NCBI GenBank assembly: GCA_017619335.1
Contig: JAFZSP010000085.1
Location: 50,113 to 114,112 of the forward strand
From: Bacteroidaceae bacterium
GTDB lineage: Bacteria > Bacteroidota > Bacteroidia > Bacteroidales > Bacteroidaceae
DNA length: 64,000 nt
Reading direction: 5' to 3'
Shown here: positions 26,450 through 34,951 of the stretch, piece by piece
Position numbering within the stretch: position 1 is the stretch's first letter
How the letters are laid out: the number at the start of each line of letters is the position of its first letter
Notes under the pieces: generated by a model
What the model was told of the DNA's origin: nothing
The model's database searches: none
What the model saw: the letters and a program-made list of their open reading frames with translations, nothing else
Position numbers and translations under genes: made by a program

Positions 26450-27355
26450 ATGAAAGCTCGCTTTTTATGCTTTTTCATCGCTCTGACGACCATTTTTTGC
26501 GCGTTTTCGCAGTCACAGTCGAGTGCGCAGTGGCGTTACATAGAGAAGTACAAAGATATGGCCATCGATCAGATGCATCGTTACCAGATTCCGGCCTCCA
26601 TCACACTGGCCCAGGGTTTGTGTGAGAGTGGGGCAGGGCAGAGCCGTCTGGCACGTGAGGCCCACAATCATTTCGGCATCAAGGTGGGCACCGGGTGGTC
26701 GGGTCCTTACATCGTGATGGCTGATGACCGTCCCGACGACCGCTTCCGCAAATACAAGAACGATGCCGAGAGTTTCGAGGACCACTCGCGCTTCCTGAAG
26801 AACAACCAGCGTTACCGTCCGCTCTTCCAACTGAAACCGACGGATTACAAGGGTTGGGCCCACGGGCTGAAGAAGTGCGGCTATGCCACCAACCCCAACT
26901 ATGCGCCGATGCTGATAGGGATGATTGAGCGTTATAACCTCACCCAGTTTGACTCCCAGCGCGGTGGTCGCCTCCACAGAAACGGTGCCTCCGAGAGCAC
27001 TTTTTATGCCGAACACATTGTTTATCGCGTGAACAAGAGCTACATGATTATTGCCAACTCTGCCGACTCGTGGGAGCGCATCTCGGAGGAGACGGGTGTC
27101 AGTGTGCGCAAGCTGCTGAAGTACAACGAACGGCCCAAGGGTTCACGTGTGCAGGCGGGTGATTTCATCTATTTAGAGAAGAAGCGCACCAAGGGCGACA
27201 AGTCCCTCAAAGGCATTCCCCACAGCGTGCAACCCGGTGAGTCTCTGTATGATATCGCGCAGCGTTACGGTGTGCGTCTCAAGAACATATACAAGTTGAA
27301 CGCCCTCTCGCCAGACTACACCCCGCAGGTGGGTGATTTGATTTGGCTGAGATGA
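26450..27355 (+). CDS. Exported glucosaminidase (FlgJ/LYZ2-type) with C-terminal LysM domains
   Basis: Cell-wall hydrolase of 301 residues with a signal peptide (MKARFLCFFIALTTIFCAFSQ). Residues about 35-165 form the glucosaminidase domain: AIDQMHRYQIPASITLAQGL, then the catalytic Glu in CESGAGQSRLA and HNHFGIKVG. The C-terminal half has LysM-like sequence, first NSADSWERISEETGVSVRKL and then the clear LysM HSVQPGESLYDIAQRYGVRL. The arrangement is a common periplasmic or surface peptidoglycan remodelling enzyme of Bacteroidota. ettA follows 45 bp downstream. Confidence 0.93.
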   Translation: MKARFLCFFIALTTIFCAFSQSQSSAQWRYIEKYKDMAIDQMHRYQIPASITLAQGLCESGAGQSRLAREAHNHFGIKVGTGWSGPYIVMADDRPDDRFRKYKNDAESFEDHSRFLKNNQRYRPLFQLKPTDYKGWAHGLKKCGYATNPNYAPMLIGMIERYNLTQFDSQRGGRLHRNGASESTFYAEHIVYRVNKSYMIIANSADSWERISEETGVSVRKLLKYNERPKGSRVQAGDFIYLEKKRTKGDKSLKGIPHSVQPGESLYDIAQRYGVRLKNIYKLNALSPDYTPQVGDLIWLR

Positions 27356-27373
27356 GCGGCGTTGTGAATTCAT

Positions 27374-27400
27374 CCTTTAACTCTCAATCCTCAAATCCCA
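27374..27400 (+). repeat. Heptamer-like leader of ettA
   Basis: The leader reads CTTTAA, CTCTCAA, TCCTCAA, ATCCCA joined to ATG. The period is 7 but the words are diverged, so this is one of the weaker arrays. Confidence 0.45.
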
Positions 27401-29092
27401 ATGGCAGACGACAAGAAAATTATCTTCTCAATGGTCGGCGTCAGCAAGACCATCCAACAGACTCAGAAACAAGTGCTGAAGAACATTTACCTCAGCTTCT
27501 TCTATGGCGCCAAAATCGGCATTATCGGTCTGAATGGCTCCGGTAAATCCACCCTTCTGAAAATCATTGCAGGTCTGGACCAGAGCTATCAGGGCCATGT
27601 GGTCTTTGCGCCCGGTTACAGTGTGGGTTACTTGCCCCAGGAACCTCAGTTGGACGACGACAAGACCGTCCGTCAGGTGGTGGAGGAAGGCGTTCAACAC
27701 ATCGTGGATGCACTGGCTGAATATGAGGACATTAACCAGAAATTCGGTTTACCCGAATTTTATGAGGACGAGGACAAGATGAACCAGCTCTTCGCCCGTC
27801 AGGGAGAGCTGCAGGACATTATTGATGCCACGGACGCCTGGAACCTTGATACCCGTCTGGCCCGCGCAATGGACGCCCTGCGCTGCCCGCCGCAGGACCA
27901 GCTCTGCGGACAGCTCTCCGGTGGTGAGCGCCGTCGTGTGGCGCTGTGCCGTCTGCTGCTGCAAAAGCCTGACGTTCTGCTGCTTGACGAGCCCACCAAC
28001 CACTTGGATGCAGAGAGCATAGACTGGTTGGAGCAGCACCTGAACCAATATGAGGGCACGGTGATTGCTGTGACCCACGACCGCTACTTCCTGGACGACG
28101 TGGCGGGTTGGATTCTGGAGCTGGACCGCGGCGAGGGAATCCCCTGGGAAGGCAACTACAGCGGCTGGTTAGAGCAGAAGAGCAAGCGGCTGGAGCAGGA
28201 GGAGAAGACCGAAAGCAAGCGTCGCAAGACCCTTCAGCGCGAGCTGGAGTGGGTGCGTATGGCTCCCAAGGCCCGTCAGGCCAAGGGCAAGGCCCGTCTC
28301 TCCTCTTATGAACGCATGCTGAACGAGGACCAGCGCGAGAAGGAACAGCGTCTGGAAATCTATATCCCCAGCGGCCCGCGCTTGGGCAATAAAGTTATTG
28401 AGGCTCACGGCGTTGCCAAGGCCTACGGTGACAAAGTCCTCTTCCGAGACCTCAACTTCATGCTGCCGCCGAACGGCATTGTCGGCGTGATAGGCCCCAA
28501 CGGTGCCGGCAAGACTACCCTCTTCCGCCTCATCATGGGACTGGAGAAGGCCGATGCGGGTACGTTTGAGGTGGGCGAGACGGTAAAGTTGGCCTACGTG
28601 GATCAGAGTCACCGAGATATTCATGCCGACCAGACCGTGTATCAGACTGTCTCCCAGGGAAATGAGTTGCTGCGAATGGGTGGCCGAGATGTCAATGCGC
28701 GCGCGTACCTTAGTAGGTTTAACTTCTCCGGTGCCGACCAAGAGAAGAAATGCGGCGTACTCAGCGGCGGTGAGCGCAACCGCCTGCACCTGGCGATGGC
28801 GCTGAAGGAAGAGGGTAATGTGCTGCTACTGGACGAGCCCACCAACGATATAGATGTCAATACGTTGCGCGCCTTGGAGGAAGGTTTGGAGAGCTTCGCC
28901 GGCTGTGCTGTGGTCATCAGTCACGACCGTTGGTTCCTGGACCGCATCTGCACCCACATCCTCGCCTTCGAGGGTGACGGCAACGTCTTCTTCTTCGAGG
29001 GCAGTTACACCGACTATGAGGCCAACAAGCTGAAACGTCTCGGACTGGAAGAGCCGCGCCGCATCCGTTACCGCAAGCTGACGGAGGACTGA
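27401..29092 (+). CDS. ettA: ABC-F ATPase, energy-dependent translational throttle EttA
   Basis: Soluble ABC-F protein with two ATPase domains, 563 residues, close to E. coli EttA (555). Domain 1 has Walker A GLNGSGKSTLL, signature LSGGERRRVALCRLLL and Walker B VLLLDEPTNHLD. The inter-domain linker (KSKRLEQEEKTESKRRKTL) contacts the ribosome P site in the family. Domain 2 has GPNGAGKTTLFR, LSGGERNRLHLAMAL and VLLLDEPTNDID. It has no membrane segments. EttA binds the E site and gates the first elongation cycle according to ATP/ADP ratio. ARE-type resistance activity is less likely given the length and the short arm. Confidence 0.93.
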   Translation: MADDKKIIFSMVGVSKTIQQTQKQVLKNIYLSFFYGAKIGIIGLNGSGKSTLLKIIAGLDQSYQGHVVFAPGYSVGYLPQEPQLDDDKTVRQVVEEGVQHIVDALAEYEDINQKFGLPEFYEDEDKMNQLFARQGELQDIIDATDAWNLDTRLARAMDALRCPPQDQLCGQLSGGERRRVALCRLLLQKPDVLLLDEPTNHLDAESIDWLEQHLNQYEGTVIAVTHDRYFLDDVAGWILELDRGEGIPWEGNYSGWLEQKSKRLEQEEKTESKRRKTLQRELEWVRMAPKARQAKGKARLSSYERMLNEDQREKEQRLEIYIPSGPRLGNKVIEAHGVAKAYGDKVLFRDLNFMLPPNGIVGVIGPNGAGKTTLFRLIMGLEKADAGTFEVGETVKLAYVDQSHRDIHADQTVYQTVSQGNELLRMGGRDVNARAYLSRFNFSGADQEKKCGVLSGGERNRLHLAMALKEEGNVLLLDEPTNDIDVNTLRALEEGLESFAGCAVVISHDRWFLDRICTHILAFEGDGNVFFFEGSYTDYEANKLKRLGLEEPRRIRYRKLTED

Positions 29093-29235
29093 ACCGTCAC
29101 TTTTTCGGTCCCTATTCAGGGCAGAAACGGCTGCTGTCGTCTCAGAAAATGACGTTTTGAGGCCAAAAATGTCGGTTCTGCTCTCTTCTGGTAAATATTT
29201 TGCAAAGAAATGATGCACAATTACAGAATTTTGAG

Positions 29236-29243
29236 TAATTTTG
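29236..29243 (+). promoter_or_regulatory. Promoter -7 box for the paaK-paaK-ACT unit
   Basis: TAATTTTG 33 bp before the ATG at 29277. Confidence 0.65.
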
Positions 29244-29276
29244 CGGCCAATTGTACACAATTACCATAAGAAAAGT

Positions 29277-30584
29277 ATGATTTGGAATCCTAACAAGGAA
29301 TGTATGAGCCGCGACGAGATGAGCGCGCTCCAGGGAAAACGCCTCCACAAGATCGTGGAGTATGTCTATCACAATGTGCCCTTCTACCGCAATAAGTTGC
29401 AGGAGTTGGATATCCGTCCGGATGATATCCAGACTATCGAGGATATCAAGAAACTGCCCTTCACCACCAAGAAGGACCTGCGAGACAACTATCCTTTCGG
29501 TCTGCAGGCAGCTCCTCAGAGTCAGATTATCCGCATCCACGCCTCCAGCGGCACCACAGGCAATCCCACCATCGTGGGTTACACGCGCAAAGATATAGGT
29601 GTCTGGAGTGAGTGCATGGCGCGCTGCCTCACGGCCTATGGCGTGACGCGCGACGACATCTTCTCTGTGGCCTACGGCTACGGCCTGTTCACAGGCGGAC
29701 TGGGCGCACACTATGGTGTGGAACACATCGGCGCCTCTTGTATTCCCGCCGGCACGGGCAACACCGAGAAGCACCTGAAGCTCATTCGCGACTTGGGTAT
29801 CACGGGTTTGGCTTGCACGCCTTCCTACGCGCTCTATCTGGCCGAGACAATGGACAAGTTGGGCATCCGTAAGGAGGATATCAAGCTGCGCGTGGGTGCC
29901 TTCGGCGCAGAGCCTTGGACAGAGAATATGCGTCAGGAAATTCAGGAGCGTCTGGGCCTGAAGGGCTACAATATCTACGGTCTCTCGGAAGTGATGGGTC
30001 CCAGCGTCAGCTACGAATGTCAGATGCAGCACGGCTCCCACATCTGTGAGGACCATTTCTATCCCGAAATCATCAACCCAGTGACCCTGGAACCGCTGCC
30101 CGCTGGACAGTCGGGCGAACTGGTGTTCACCACGCTGACCAAGGAAGGTATGCCTGTCCTGCGCTACCGCACCCGCGACCTCTGTTCTCTGCTGCCAGGC
30201 ACGTGTGACTGCGGGCGCACAGCCGTTCGAATGAGCCGCATCGAAGGCCGCTCAGACGATATGCTCATTATCCGCGGAATCAACGTCTTCCCGTCACAGG
30301 TGGAGAGTGTGGTGCTCTCGATGCCGGAGTTCGCACCGCGTTACATGCTGGTCGTGGACCGCGTCAACAACCTCGATACCTTACAGGTGCAGGTGGAGAT
30401 CCGTCAGGAGTTCTTCACCGGTGTCTTCGACACGCCCGCCGCTGTGGATCAGTTGGAGAAGAAGCTGGCTGCCAAGCTCAAGAGCGTCCTCAGCATTGCC
30501 GCCAAGGTTCAGCTGAAGGCTCCCGGCACCATCGAGCGCAGCCAGGGCAAGAGTGCACACGTGATAGATAAACGCAAGTTATAA
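29277..30584 (+). CDS. paaK: Phenylacetate-CoA ligase family (copy 1)
   Basis: ANL-superfamily AMP-forming ligase, 435 residues, joining aryl acetates to CoA. It has the PaaK start (MIWNPNKECMSRDEM), the phosphate loop HASSGTTGNP, the adenine-binding YGLSEVMGPS, and the DDMLIIRGINVFPSQVE C-terminal hinge. A C-D-C-G zinc-like motif (GTCDCGRTAV) is present. The start at 29277 is the first ATG behind the promoter. In gut Bacteroidales this enzyme commonly works with 2-oxoacid:ferredoxin oxidoreductases on aryl pyruvates from aromatic amino acids; none lies in the window. Confidence 0.92.
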   Translation: MIWNPNKECMSRDEMSALQGKRLHKIVEYVYHNVPFYRNKLQELDIRPDDIQTIEDIKKLPFTTKKDLRDNYPFGLQAAPQSQIIRIHASSGTTGNPTIVGYTRKDIGVWSECMARCLTAYGVTRDDIFSVAYGYGLFTGGLGAHYGVEHIGASCIPAGTGNTEKHLKLIRDLGITGLACTPSYALYLAETMDKLGIRKEDIKLRVGAFGAEPWTENMRQEIQERLGLKGYNIYGLSEVMGPSVSYECQMQHGSHICEDHFYPEIINPVTLEPLPAGQSGELVFTTLTKEGMPVLRYRTRDLCSLLPGTCDCGRTAVRMSRIEGRSDDMLIIRGINVFPSQVESVVLSMPEFAPRYMLVVDRVNNLDTLQVQVEIRQEFFTGVFDTPAAVDQLEKKLAAKLKSVLSIAAKVQLKAPGTIERSQGKSAHVIDKRKL

Positions 30585-30629
30585 TTCATTCACAATTCAT
30601 AATTCACAATTCATAATTCACAATTCATT
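30582..30629 (+). repeat. Heptamer-periodic spacer between the two paaK genes
   Basis: From 30593 the words are CAATTCA, TAATTCA, CAATTCA, TAATTCA, CAATTCA, followed by TT and ATG. The array fills the whole 45-bp spacer. Confidence 0.85.
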
Positions 30630-31949
30630 ATGAGTGAAATCCATGCGGGTAAGTATTTCAATCCCGAATTTGAGACTTTGACGCGCGAAGAGATTGAGGC
30701 CCTCCAGCTGGAGCGCCTGCAGAAGACCGTGCGTCATTGCATGAACAACGAATTCTACCGCAAGAAATTTGCCGAAGCTGGTATCACGCCTGATGATATC
30801 AAGACGTTGGCAGATGTGCAAAAATTGCCCTTCACCACCAAACAGGACCTGCGTGAGAGCTATCCTTTCGGAATGGCCTGCGTGCCCCTGCGTGACTGCG
30901 TGCGTCTGCACTCCAGCAGCGGCACCACGGGCAACCCCACTGTTATCCTGCACACACAGCGGGACTTGGACGAGTGGGCCAACCAGGTGGCACGCAACCT
31001 CTGGATGGTGGGTCTGCGCCCCGACGACGTGTTCCAGAATTCCAGCGGTTACGGAATGTTCACTGGCGGTCTGGGCTTCCAGTACGGCGCCGAGAAGTTG
31101 GGTATGCTGACCGTTCCTGCTGCCGCTGGTAACTCGCTGCGACAGATCAAGTTCATCAAGGACTTCGGCACCACCGCCATTCATGCTGTGCCCTCCTACA
31201 TCACCCGTCTCTACGAAGTGATGAAGGAACAGGGCGTGGATCCGCGCCGTGACACCAAGCTGAAAATGTTGGCCATCGGTGCCGAGCCTCACTCCGAGGA
31301 ACAGCGCCAGCGCATTGAGGAAATGCTGGGTGTGAAGGCCTACAACAGCTTCGGAATGAGCGAGATGTGTGGCCCCGGCGTGGGCTTTGAGTGCCCCGAG
31401 CAGAATGGTCTGCACTTCTGGGAGGACTACTACATCGTGGAAATCGTGAATCCCGAGACGCTGGAACCCGTGCCGGACGGAGAGATAGGCGAGCTGGTGC
31501 TGACCACGCTCTGTCGCGAAGCCATGCCTCTGCTGCGTTACCGCACCCGCGACCTCACCCGCGTGCTGGGTCGCACCTGTCCCTGTGGCCGCAACCACAT
31601 CCGTCTGGACCGCATGCGTGGCCGCTCGGACGACATGATGGTGCTGCGCGGCGTGAATATCTTCCCGATTCAGATTGAGAAGATTCTCATGCAGTTCAGC
31701 GAACTGGGCAACAACTACCTCATCACGCTCACCACGGATGCCGACAACGACAATATGACCGTGGAAGTGGAGCTGGCCGAAGCCACCGACGACTACAAGC
31801 AGCTCCAGAACCTGGAGCGGGAAATCAAGCGCCGCCTCAAGGACGAAATCCTCCTCACGCCCATCGTCAAGCTCGTGCCCCAAGGCTCGCTGCCCGTCAG
31901 TGAGGGCAAGGCTGTCCGCGTGGTGGACAAGCGCAAGGTCTATCAGTGA
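30630..31949 (+). CDS. paaK: Phenylacetate-CoA ligase family (copy 2)
   Basis: Second AMP-forming aryl-acetate ligase, 439 residues, a tandem paralogue of the upstream gene. It has LHSSSGTTGNP, SFGMSEMCGPG, the zinc-like RTCPCGRNH and DDMMVLRGVNIFPIQIEK. The substrate pocket region differs (YGAEKLGMLTVPAAAGN against YGVEHIGASCIPAGTGN), so the pair may prefer different acids such as phenylacetate and indoleacetate; this is inference. The ACT-domain gene follows after 41 bp. Confidence 0.92.
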   Translation: MSEIHAGKYFNPEFETLTREEIEALQLERLQKTVRHCMNNEFYRKKFAEAGITPDDIKTLADVQKLPFTTKQDLRESYPFGMACVPLRDCVRLHSSSGTTGNPTVILHTQRDLDEWANQVARNLWMVGLRPDDVFQNSSGYGMFTGGLGFQYGAEKLGMLTVPAAAGNSLRQIKFIKDFGTTAIHAVPSYITRLYEVMKEQGVDPRRDTKLKMLAIGAEPHSEEQRQRIEEMLGVKAYNSFGMSEMCGPGVGFECPEQNGLHFWEDYYIVEIVNPETLEPVPDGEIGELVLTTLCREAMPLLRYRTRDLTRVLGRTCPCGRNHIRLDRMRGRSDDMMVLRGVNIFPIQIEKILMQFSELGNNYLITLTTDADNDNMTVEVELAEATDDYKQLQNLEREIKRRLKDEILLTPIVKLVPQGSLPVSEGKAVRVVDKRKVYQ

Positions 31950-31960
31950 TTAACCCATCC

Positions 31961-31988
31961 CATTTTACATTCTACATTCTACATTCGC
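31961..31988 (+). repeat. Heptamer-periodic leader of the ACT gene
   Basis: Exactly four 7-bp words: CATTTTA, CATTCTA, CATTCTA, CATTCGC, then AC and ATG. Confidence 0.8.
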
Positions 31989-31990
31989 AC

Positions 31991-32419
31991 ATGACTATCC
32001 CTCAACTTTCCATTTTCATCGAGAACCGTTCCGGCACGCTCATCACGGTGCTGAACGTTCTAAAACAGGCTGGTATTCAGATTATTGCATCCACCATTGC
32101 CGACACGGCCGAGTACGGTATCTATCGTCTCATCTGCAGCGAACCGATGCGTGCTTGTGAGGAACTGAAGAAGGCCGGCGTGGCTGTGGCCCTCAGTGGC
32201 GTATTTGCCCTCGAGATTGATGACCAGCCCGGACGTGCTGCCGACGCCGTGAAGACTTTCAGTGAGGCTGGCATCAGTATCACCTACATGTACAGTTTCC
32301 TGCTGCGCGGCAAGGGCATCCTCGTTTTCCGCACCGACGACAACGACCATGCCGCAGCTGTCATTACCAGTAACCAGCTGAAAACCATCGACGAGAGTGC
32401 TCTCACCGCACTGGTATAA
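31991..32419 (+). CDS. Tandem ACT-domain protein
   Basis: Small cytoplasmic protein of 142 residues made of two ACT domains (QLSIFIENRSGTLITVLNVL, then FALEIDDQPGRAADAVKTF). ACT domains bind amino acids. In Bacteroidales this gene is typically placed directly after paaK, so it probably senses an aromatic or branched-chain amino acid and modulates the ligases. The start MTIPQLSIF at 31991 is preferred, since the longer frame runs through the heptamer array. Its end overlaps the next gene by 23 bp. Confidence 0.9.
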   Translation: MTIPQLSIFIENRSGTLITVLNVLKQAGIQIIASTIADTAEYGIYRLICSEPMRACEELKKAGVAVALSGVFALEIDDQPGRAADAVKTFSEAGISITYMYSFLLRGKGILVFRTDDNDHAAAVITSNQLKTIDESALTALV

Positions 32420-33392
32420 GTCGCTGTTCTTTCTGATTCTGTTGGGGTTGTGCACTGTTGTTGCACGGCCCCAACGGTCGTTGCGTGTGGTCTCCTGGAA
32501 CGTGGAAAACCTTTTTGACACGCAGCATGATGAGGGTACCGACGACTTCGAGTTCCTCCCGCAGAGCCAGCGGCACTGGAACGCGGGGCGTCTGCGGCGC
32601 AAGCTGACCGAGATGGCAAGAGTGATCGCTGCCATCAGCGAGGACGGCGGCCAGCCAGACATCATCGGACTCTGTGAAGTGGAGAACGACAGCGTCCTCA
32701 CTGCGCTCACGCGTCGCAGTCCCCTGAGTACTTTGCGTTATGATTATGTGATGACGCACTCCGCCGATCAGCGAGGCATCGATGTGGCACTGCTTTACCA
32801 GCCAGACCGGTTCCACCTCCTCACCTCCCAAAGCATCGTCGTCCCGAGTCTCCAGCACGGCTTCCGACCCACACGTGACATCCTCTATGTCAAGGGATTG
32901 GTGCCCGCAGAAGAGGGAAGGGACACCCTTCACGTCTTCGTCGTCCATCTGCCCAGCCGCACTGGTGGCGTGTCTGGTGACAAGAACCGCCTCCTGGCCG
33001 CCAAGACCCTCTCCCACGCAGTGGATAGCATTTGCGAAAGGGCTCATCAAGCAACGGAGGAAACGGCTGCCCTCCAGCCCCACATCCTCGTGATGGGGGA
33101 CTTCAACACCGACCACCGTGACCCCCTCTTCAAGGATATTTCCCTCCGCCTGACCGATGACCTCCAACAGCCCGGAACCTATTGCTTCCGAGCCTTCTGG
33201 CAGTGGCTGGACCACATCCTCGTCTCCTCCTCCATCGAGACAAGAGGGCCAGCCCGCGCCTTCTCGCTTCCCTGGCTTCTGGAGGAAGACAACTTTGGCA
33301 CGCTGATGCCCCGCCGCACCTATCGCGGCACCACCTACAACGGCGGCATCAGTGACCACCTCCCCGTGGTTTTGGACGTCATTCTGCAGTAA
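32397..33392 (+). CDS. Exported endonuclease/exonuclease/phosphatase family protein
   Basis: EEP-fold hydrolase of 331 residues. It opens with a signal-like segment (WYKSLFFLILLGLCTVVARP). The fold motifs are VVSWNVENLFDT, GLCEVEND (metal-binding Glu), GIDVALLYQP, VHLPSRTGG, the Asp-Asn pair in VMGDFNTDHRD, and the final SDHLPVVLD. The target could be nucleic acid, phosphoinositide-like or other phosphodiester. There is no ATG in front of the signal peptide; the start used is a GTG at 32397 inside the end of the ACT gene, so the start is less certain than the product. Confidence 0.87.
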   Translation: MLSPHWYKSLFFLILLGLCTVVARPQRSLRVVSWNVENLFDTQHDEGTDDFEFLPQSQRHWNAGRLRRKLTEMARVIAAISEDGGQPDIIGLCEVENDSVLTALTRRSPLSTLRYDYVMTHSADQRGIDVALLYQPDRFHLLTSQSIVVPSLQHGFRPTRDILYVKGLVPAEEGRDTLHVFVVHLPSRTGGVSGDKNRLLAAKTLSHAVDSICERAHQATEETAALQPHILVMGDFNTDHRDPLFKDISLRLTDDLQQPGTYCFRAFWQWLDHILVSSSIETRGPARAFSLPWLLEEDNFGTLMPRRTYRGTTYNGGISDHLPVVLDVILQ

Positions 33393-33494
33393 CTGCAGAG
33401 CCTCTGAAGGAGGAAAATGGGATAAAATGAGGGACTTCGCTCGCTTTTTGTCACTTTTTAAGGCAAAATCGCATCAGTTTTCATGAAAAAACGT

Positions 33495-33502
33495 TAACTT
33501 TG
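33495..33502 (+). promoter_or_regulatory. Promoter -7 box for the lipoprotein cluster
   Basis: TAACTTTG 34 bp before the first lipoprotein ATG. No equivalent box was found before the second or third gene, so all three may be one transcript. Confidence 0.65.
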
Positions 33503-33536
33503 CGCCCAAATAGTACACAATTTAACATTTTTTCTC

Positions 33537-34937
33537 ATGAAAACAAGAAGAATCATCTTGTGGACGATGGCAGCCGTCCTGAGCGTGGTGCTGCCGCTGT
33601 TCGTCACCTCCTGTGCCACAGAGGACAACCCCGTGAAACCCACCGAGGGCAAGGCGCTCATCACCGTCAACACGGTCGCCCTCTATGACAAACTGGGTCT
33701 CACCGAAGAAATGTCAGAATCTCTGAAAGAAGGATGGGTCATTGTGGACACCGTGCTGGTCTATGATGAGGCGGGCCACTTGGTCACCAAGCTCGGTGCC
33801 GGAACTACCACTCTGAATCCCCTGACCATCGACGCCAGCGGCCTGCCCAATGGCACCTATACCCTCGTGGCTTTCCAGATTGCGACTTTCGATGGAATTT
33901 CGGTTTGGAAGCTTGACGGAGAGGAACTGCTCTCCTCCGTGAATGTCACAGCTCTCAGGAGGCAGCTGAATTGCGAGGAAGCTCTTGGCTATGCCTCTGC
34001 CACAGTCACCGTGGATGGCGGGACCCTCGAGGCCACCGTGTCGCCACGTCCCCTGTGCAGCGTCTTGCAGGTCTGGATGGAAAACTTTGACGAGAGCATC
34101 AGCTTTAAAGAGATTACTGTTGAAACAGAAAGACCGCTGTATGTGAATGGTTGCTACCTCGACCCGTCCCTCAGTGACGTCGAACGCAGGATAAAGTCGG
34201 AAGTATTCGGTTACGAGATCATTGCCTGCTTTGCCCCTGGAGAGCGTTTCCACAAGGGCATCACGCTGTCTGTGGGTGAAAACACGGAATACATCTTCTG
34301 GGGCAGACGATTGGACGGTTCCTATGCTTTCCTCGGCAGTAATTGGAAACACCTCACGGCAGGCGAGAATTACATTTACTATATGGACTGGAAAAGGTAC
34401 GACTCGCAGCCGTCGTTTCTTGGAACTTTAGATGACTTTGCAGCATGGAAAGCCGAGCGCGACGCTGGTATCCTGGACTTCTATCCCTGCCTCAACTGGG
34501 GCTGCAATGTGGATGAAGTGCGGCAGTACGTTCAGAGCAAGCAATGGTGGAAGCAAAAAGAGCCTGGCTTGGAATACGACGAATCAAACAACCTTTGGGG
34601 CGAGAAATGGGACATCGCTTCTTCGACCACGGAGGGATACAGGTTTACCACCGAGGACGGCGAGAACCTGATGTACGTCTATATCGTATGCTATGACTCC
34701 AATCTGACCATGGAAGCTGTCAAGAACAGCCTCATCCTGCAAGGTTACGATTACGCCGGCAAGATCGTCTTCCCCGGCTTCGACCCCATTGACACCTTCT
34801 TCTCTGCCGACGGGAAGAGCGAGGTGTTTTTACAAGACTATGGTTACGCAAAACTTATCAGCTATCAGCCCACCGACCCAGATGACTTCCAGTATATCGT
34901 CCCCGCAGAGGATGAAGATGAAGGAGGCATTCAATAG
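33537..34937 (+). CDS. Paralogous lipoprotein 1 of 3 (unknown function)
   Basis: A 466-residue lipoprotein that I cannot assign to a characterised family. The signal peptide ends at the lipobox VTSC. The mature start CATEDNP has acidic residues at +4 and +5, as in Bacteroidota lipoproteins exported to the cell surface. The first half looks beta-rich, with the shared phrases ALITVNT, LVTKLGAG and DASGLPNGTYTLVAF. The second half holds a block common to all three paralogues: WKAERDAGILDFYPCLNWGC and DEVRQYVQSKQWW. The C-terminus ends at PTDPDDFQYIVPAED. An 82-bp DNA stretch (34464-34545) is identical to copy 2. Confidence 0.8.
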   Translation: MKTRRIILWTMAAVLSVVLPLFVTSCATEDNPVKPTEGKALITVNTVALYDKLGLTEEMSESLKEGWVIVDTVLVYDEAGHLVTKLGAGTTTLNPLTIDASGLPNGTYTLVAFQIATFDGISVWKLDGEELLSSVNVTALRRQLNCEEALGYASATVTVDGGTLEATVSPRPLCSVLQVWMENFDESISFKEITVETERPLYVNGCYLDPSLSDVERRIKSEVFGYEIIACFAPGERFHKGITLSVGENTEYIFWGRRLDGSYAFLGSNWKHLTAGENYIYYMDWKRYDSQPSFLGTLDDFAAWKAERDAGILDFYPCLNWGCNVDEVRQYVQSKQWWKQKEPGLEYDESNNLWGEKWDIASSTTEGYRFTTEDGENLMYVYIVCYDSNLTMEAVKNSLILQGYDYAGKIVFPGFDPIDTFFSADGKSEVFLQDYGYAKLISYQPTDPDDFQYIVPAEDEDEGGIQ

Positions 34938-34951
34938 ACTAAAAATACGTT

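Noticed and set aside
32403..33359. 318-residue minus-strand frame inside the EEP gene
   Set aside because: Shadow of a clear gene on the plus strand.
33384..33398. Palindrome CTGCAG-TAA-CTGCAG at the EEP stop as a terminator
   Set aside because: Short stem with no T tract after it; probably chance.
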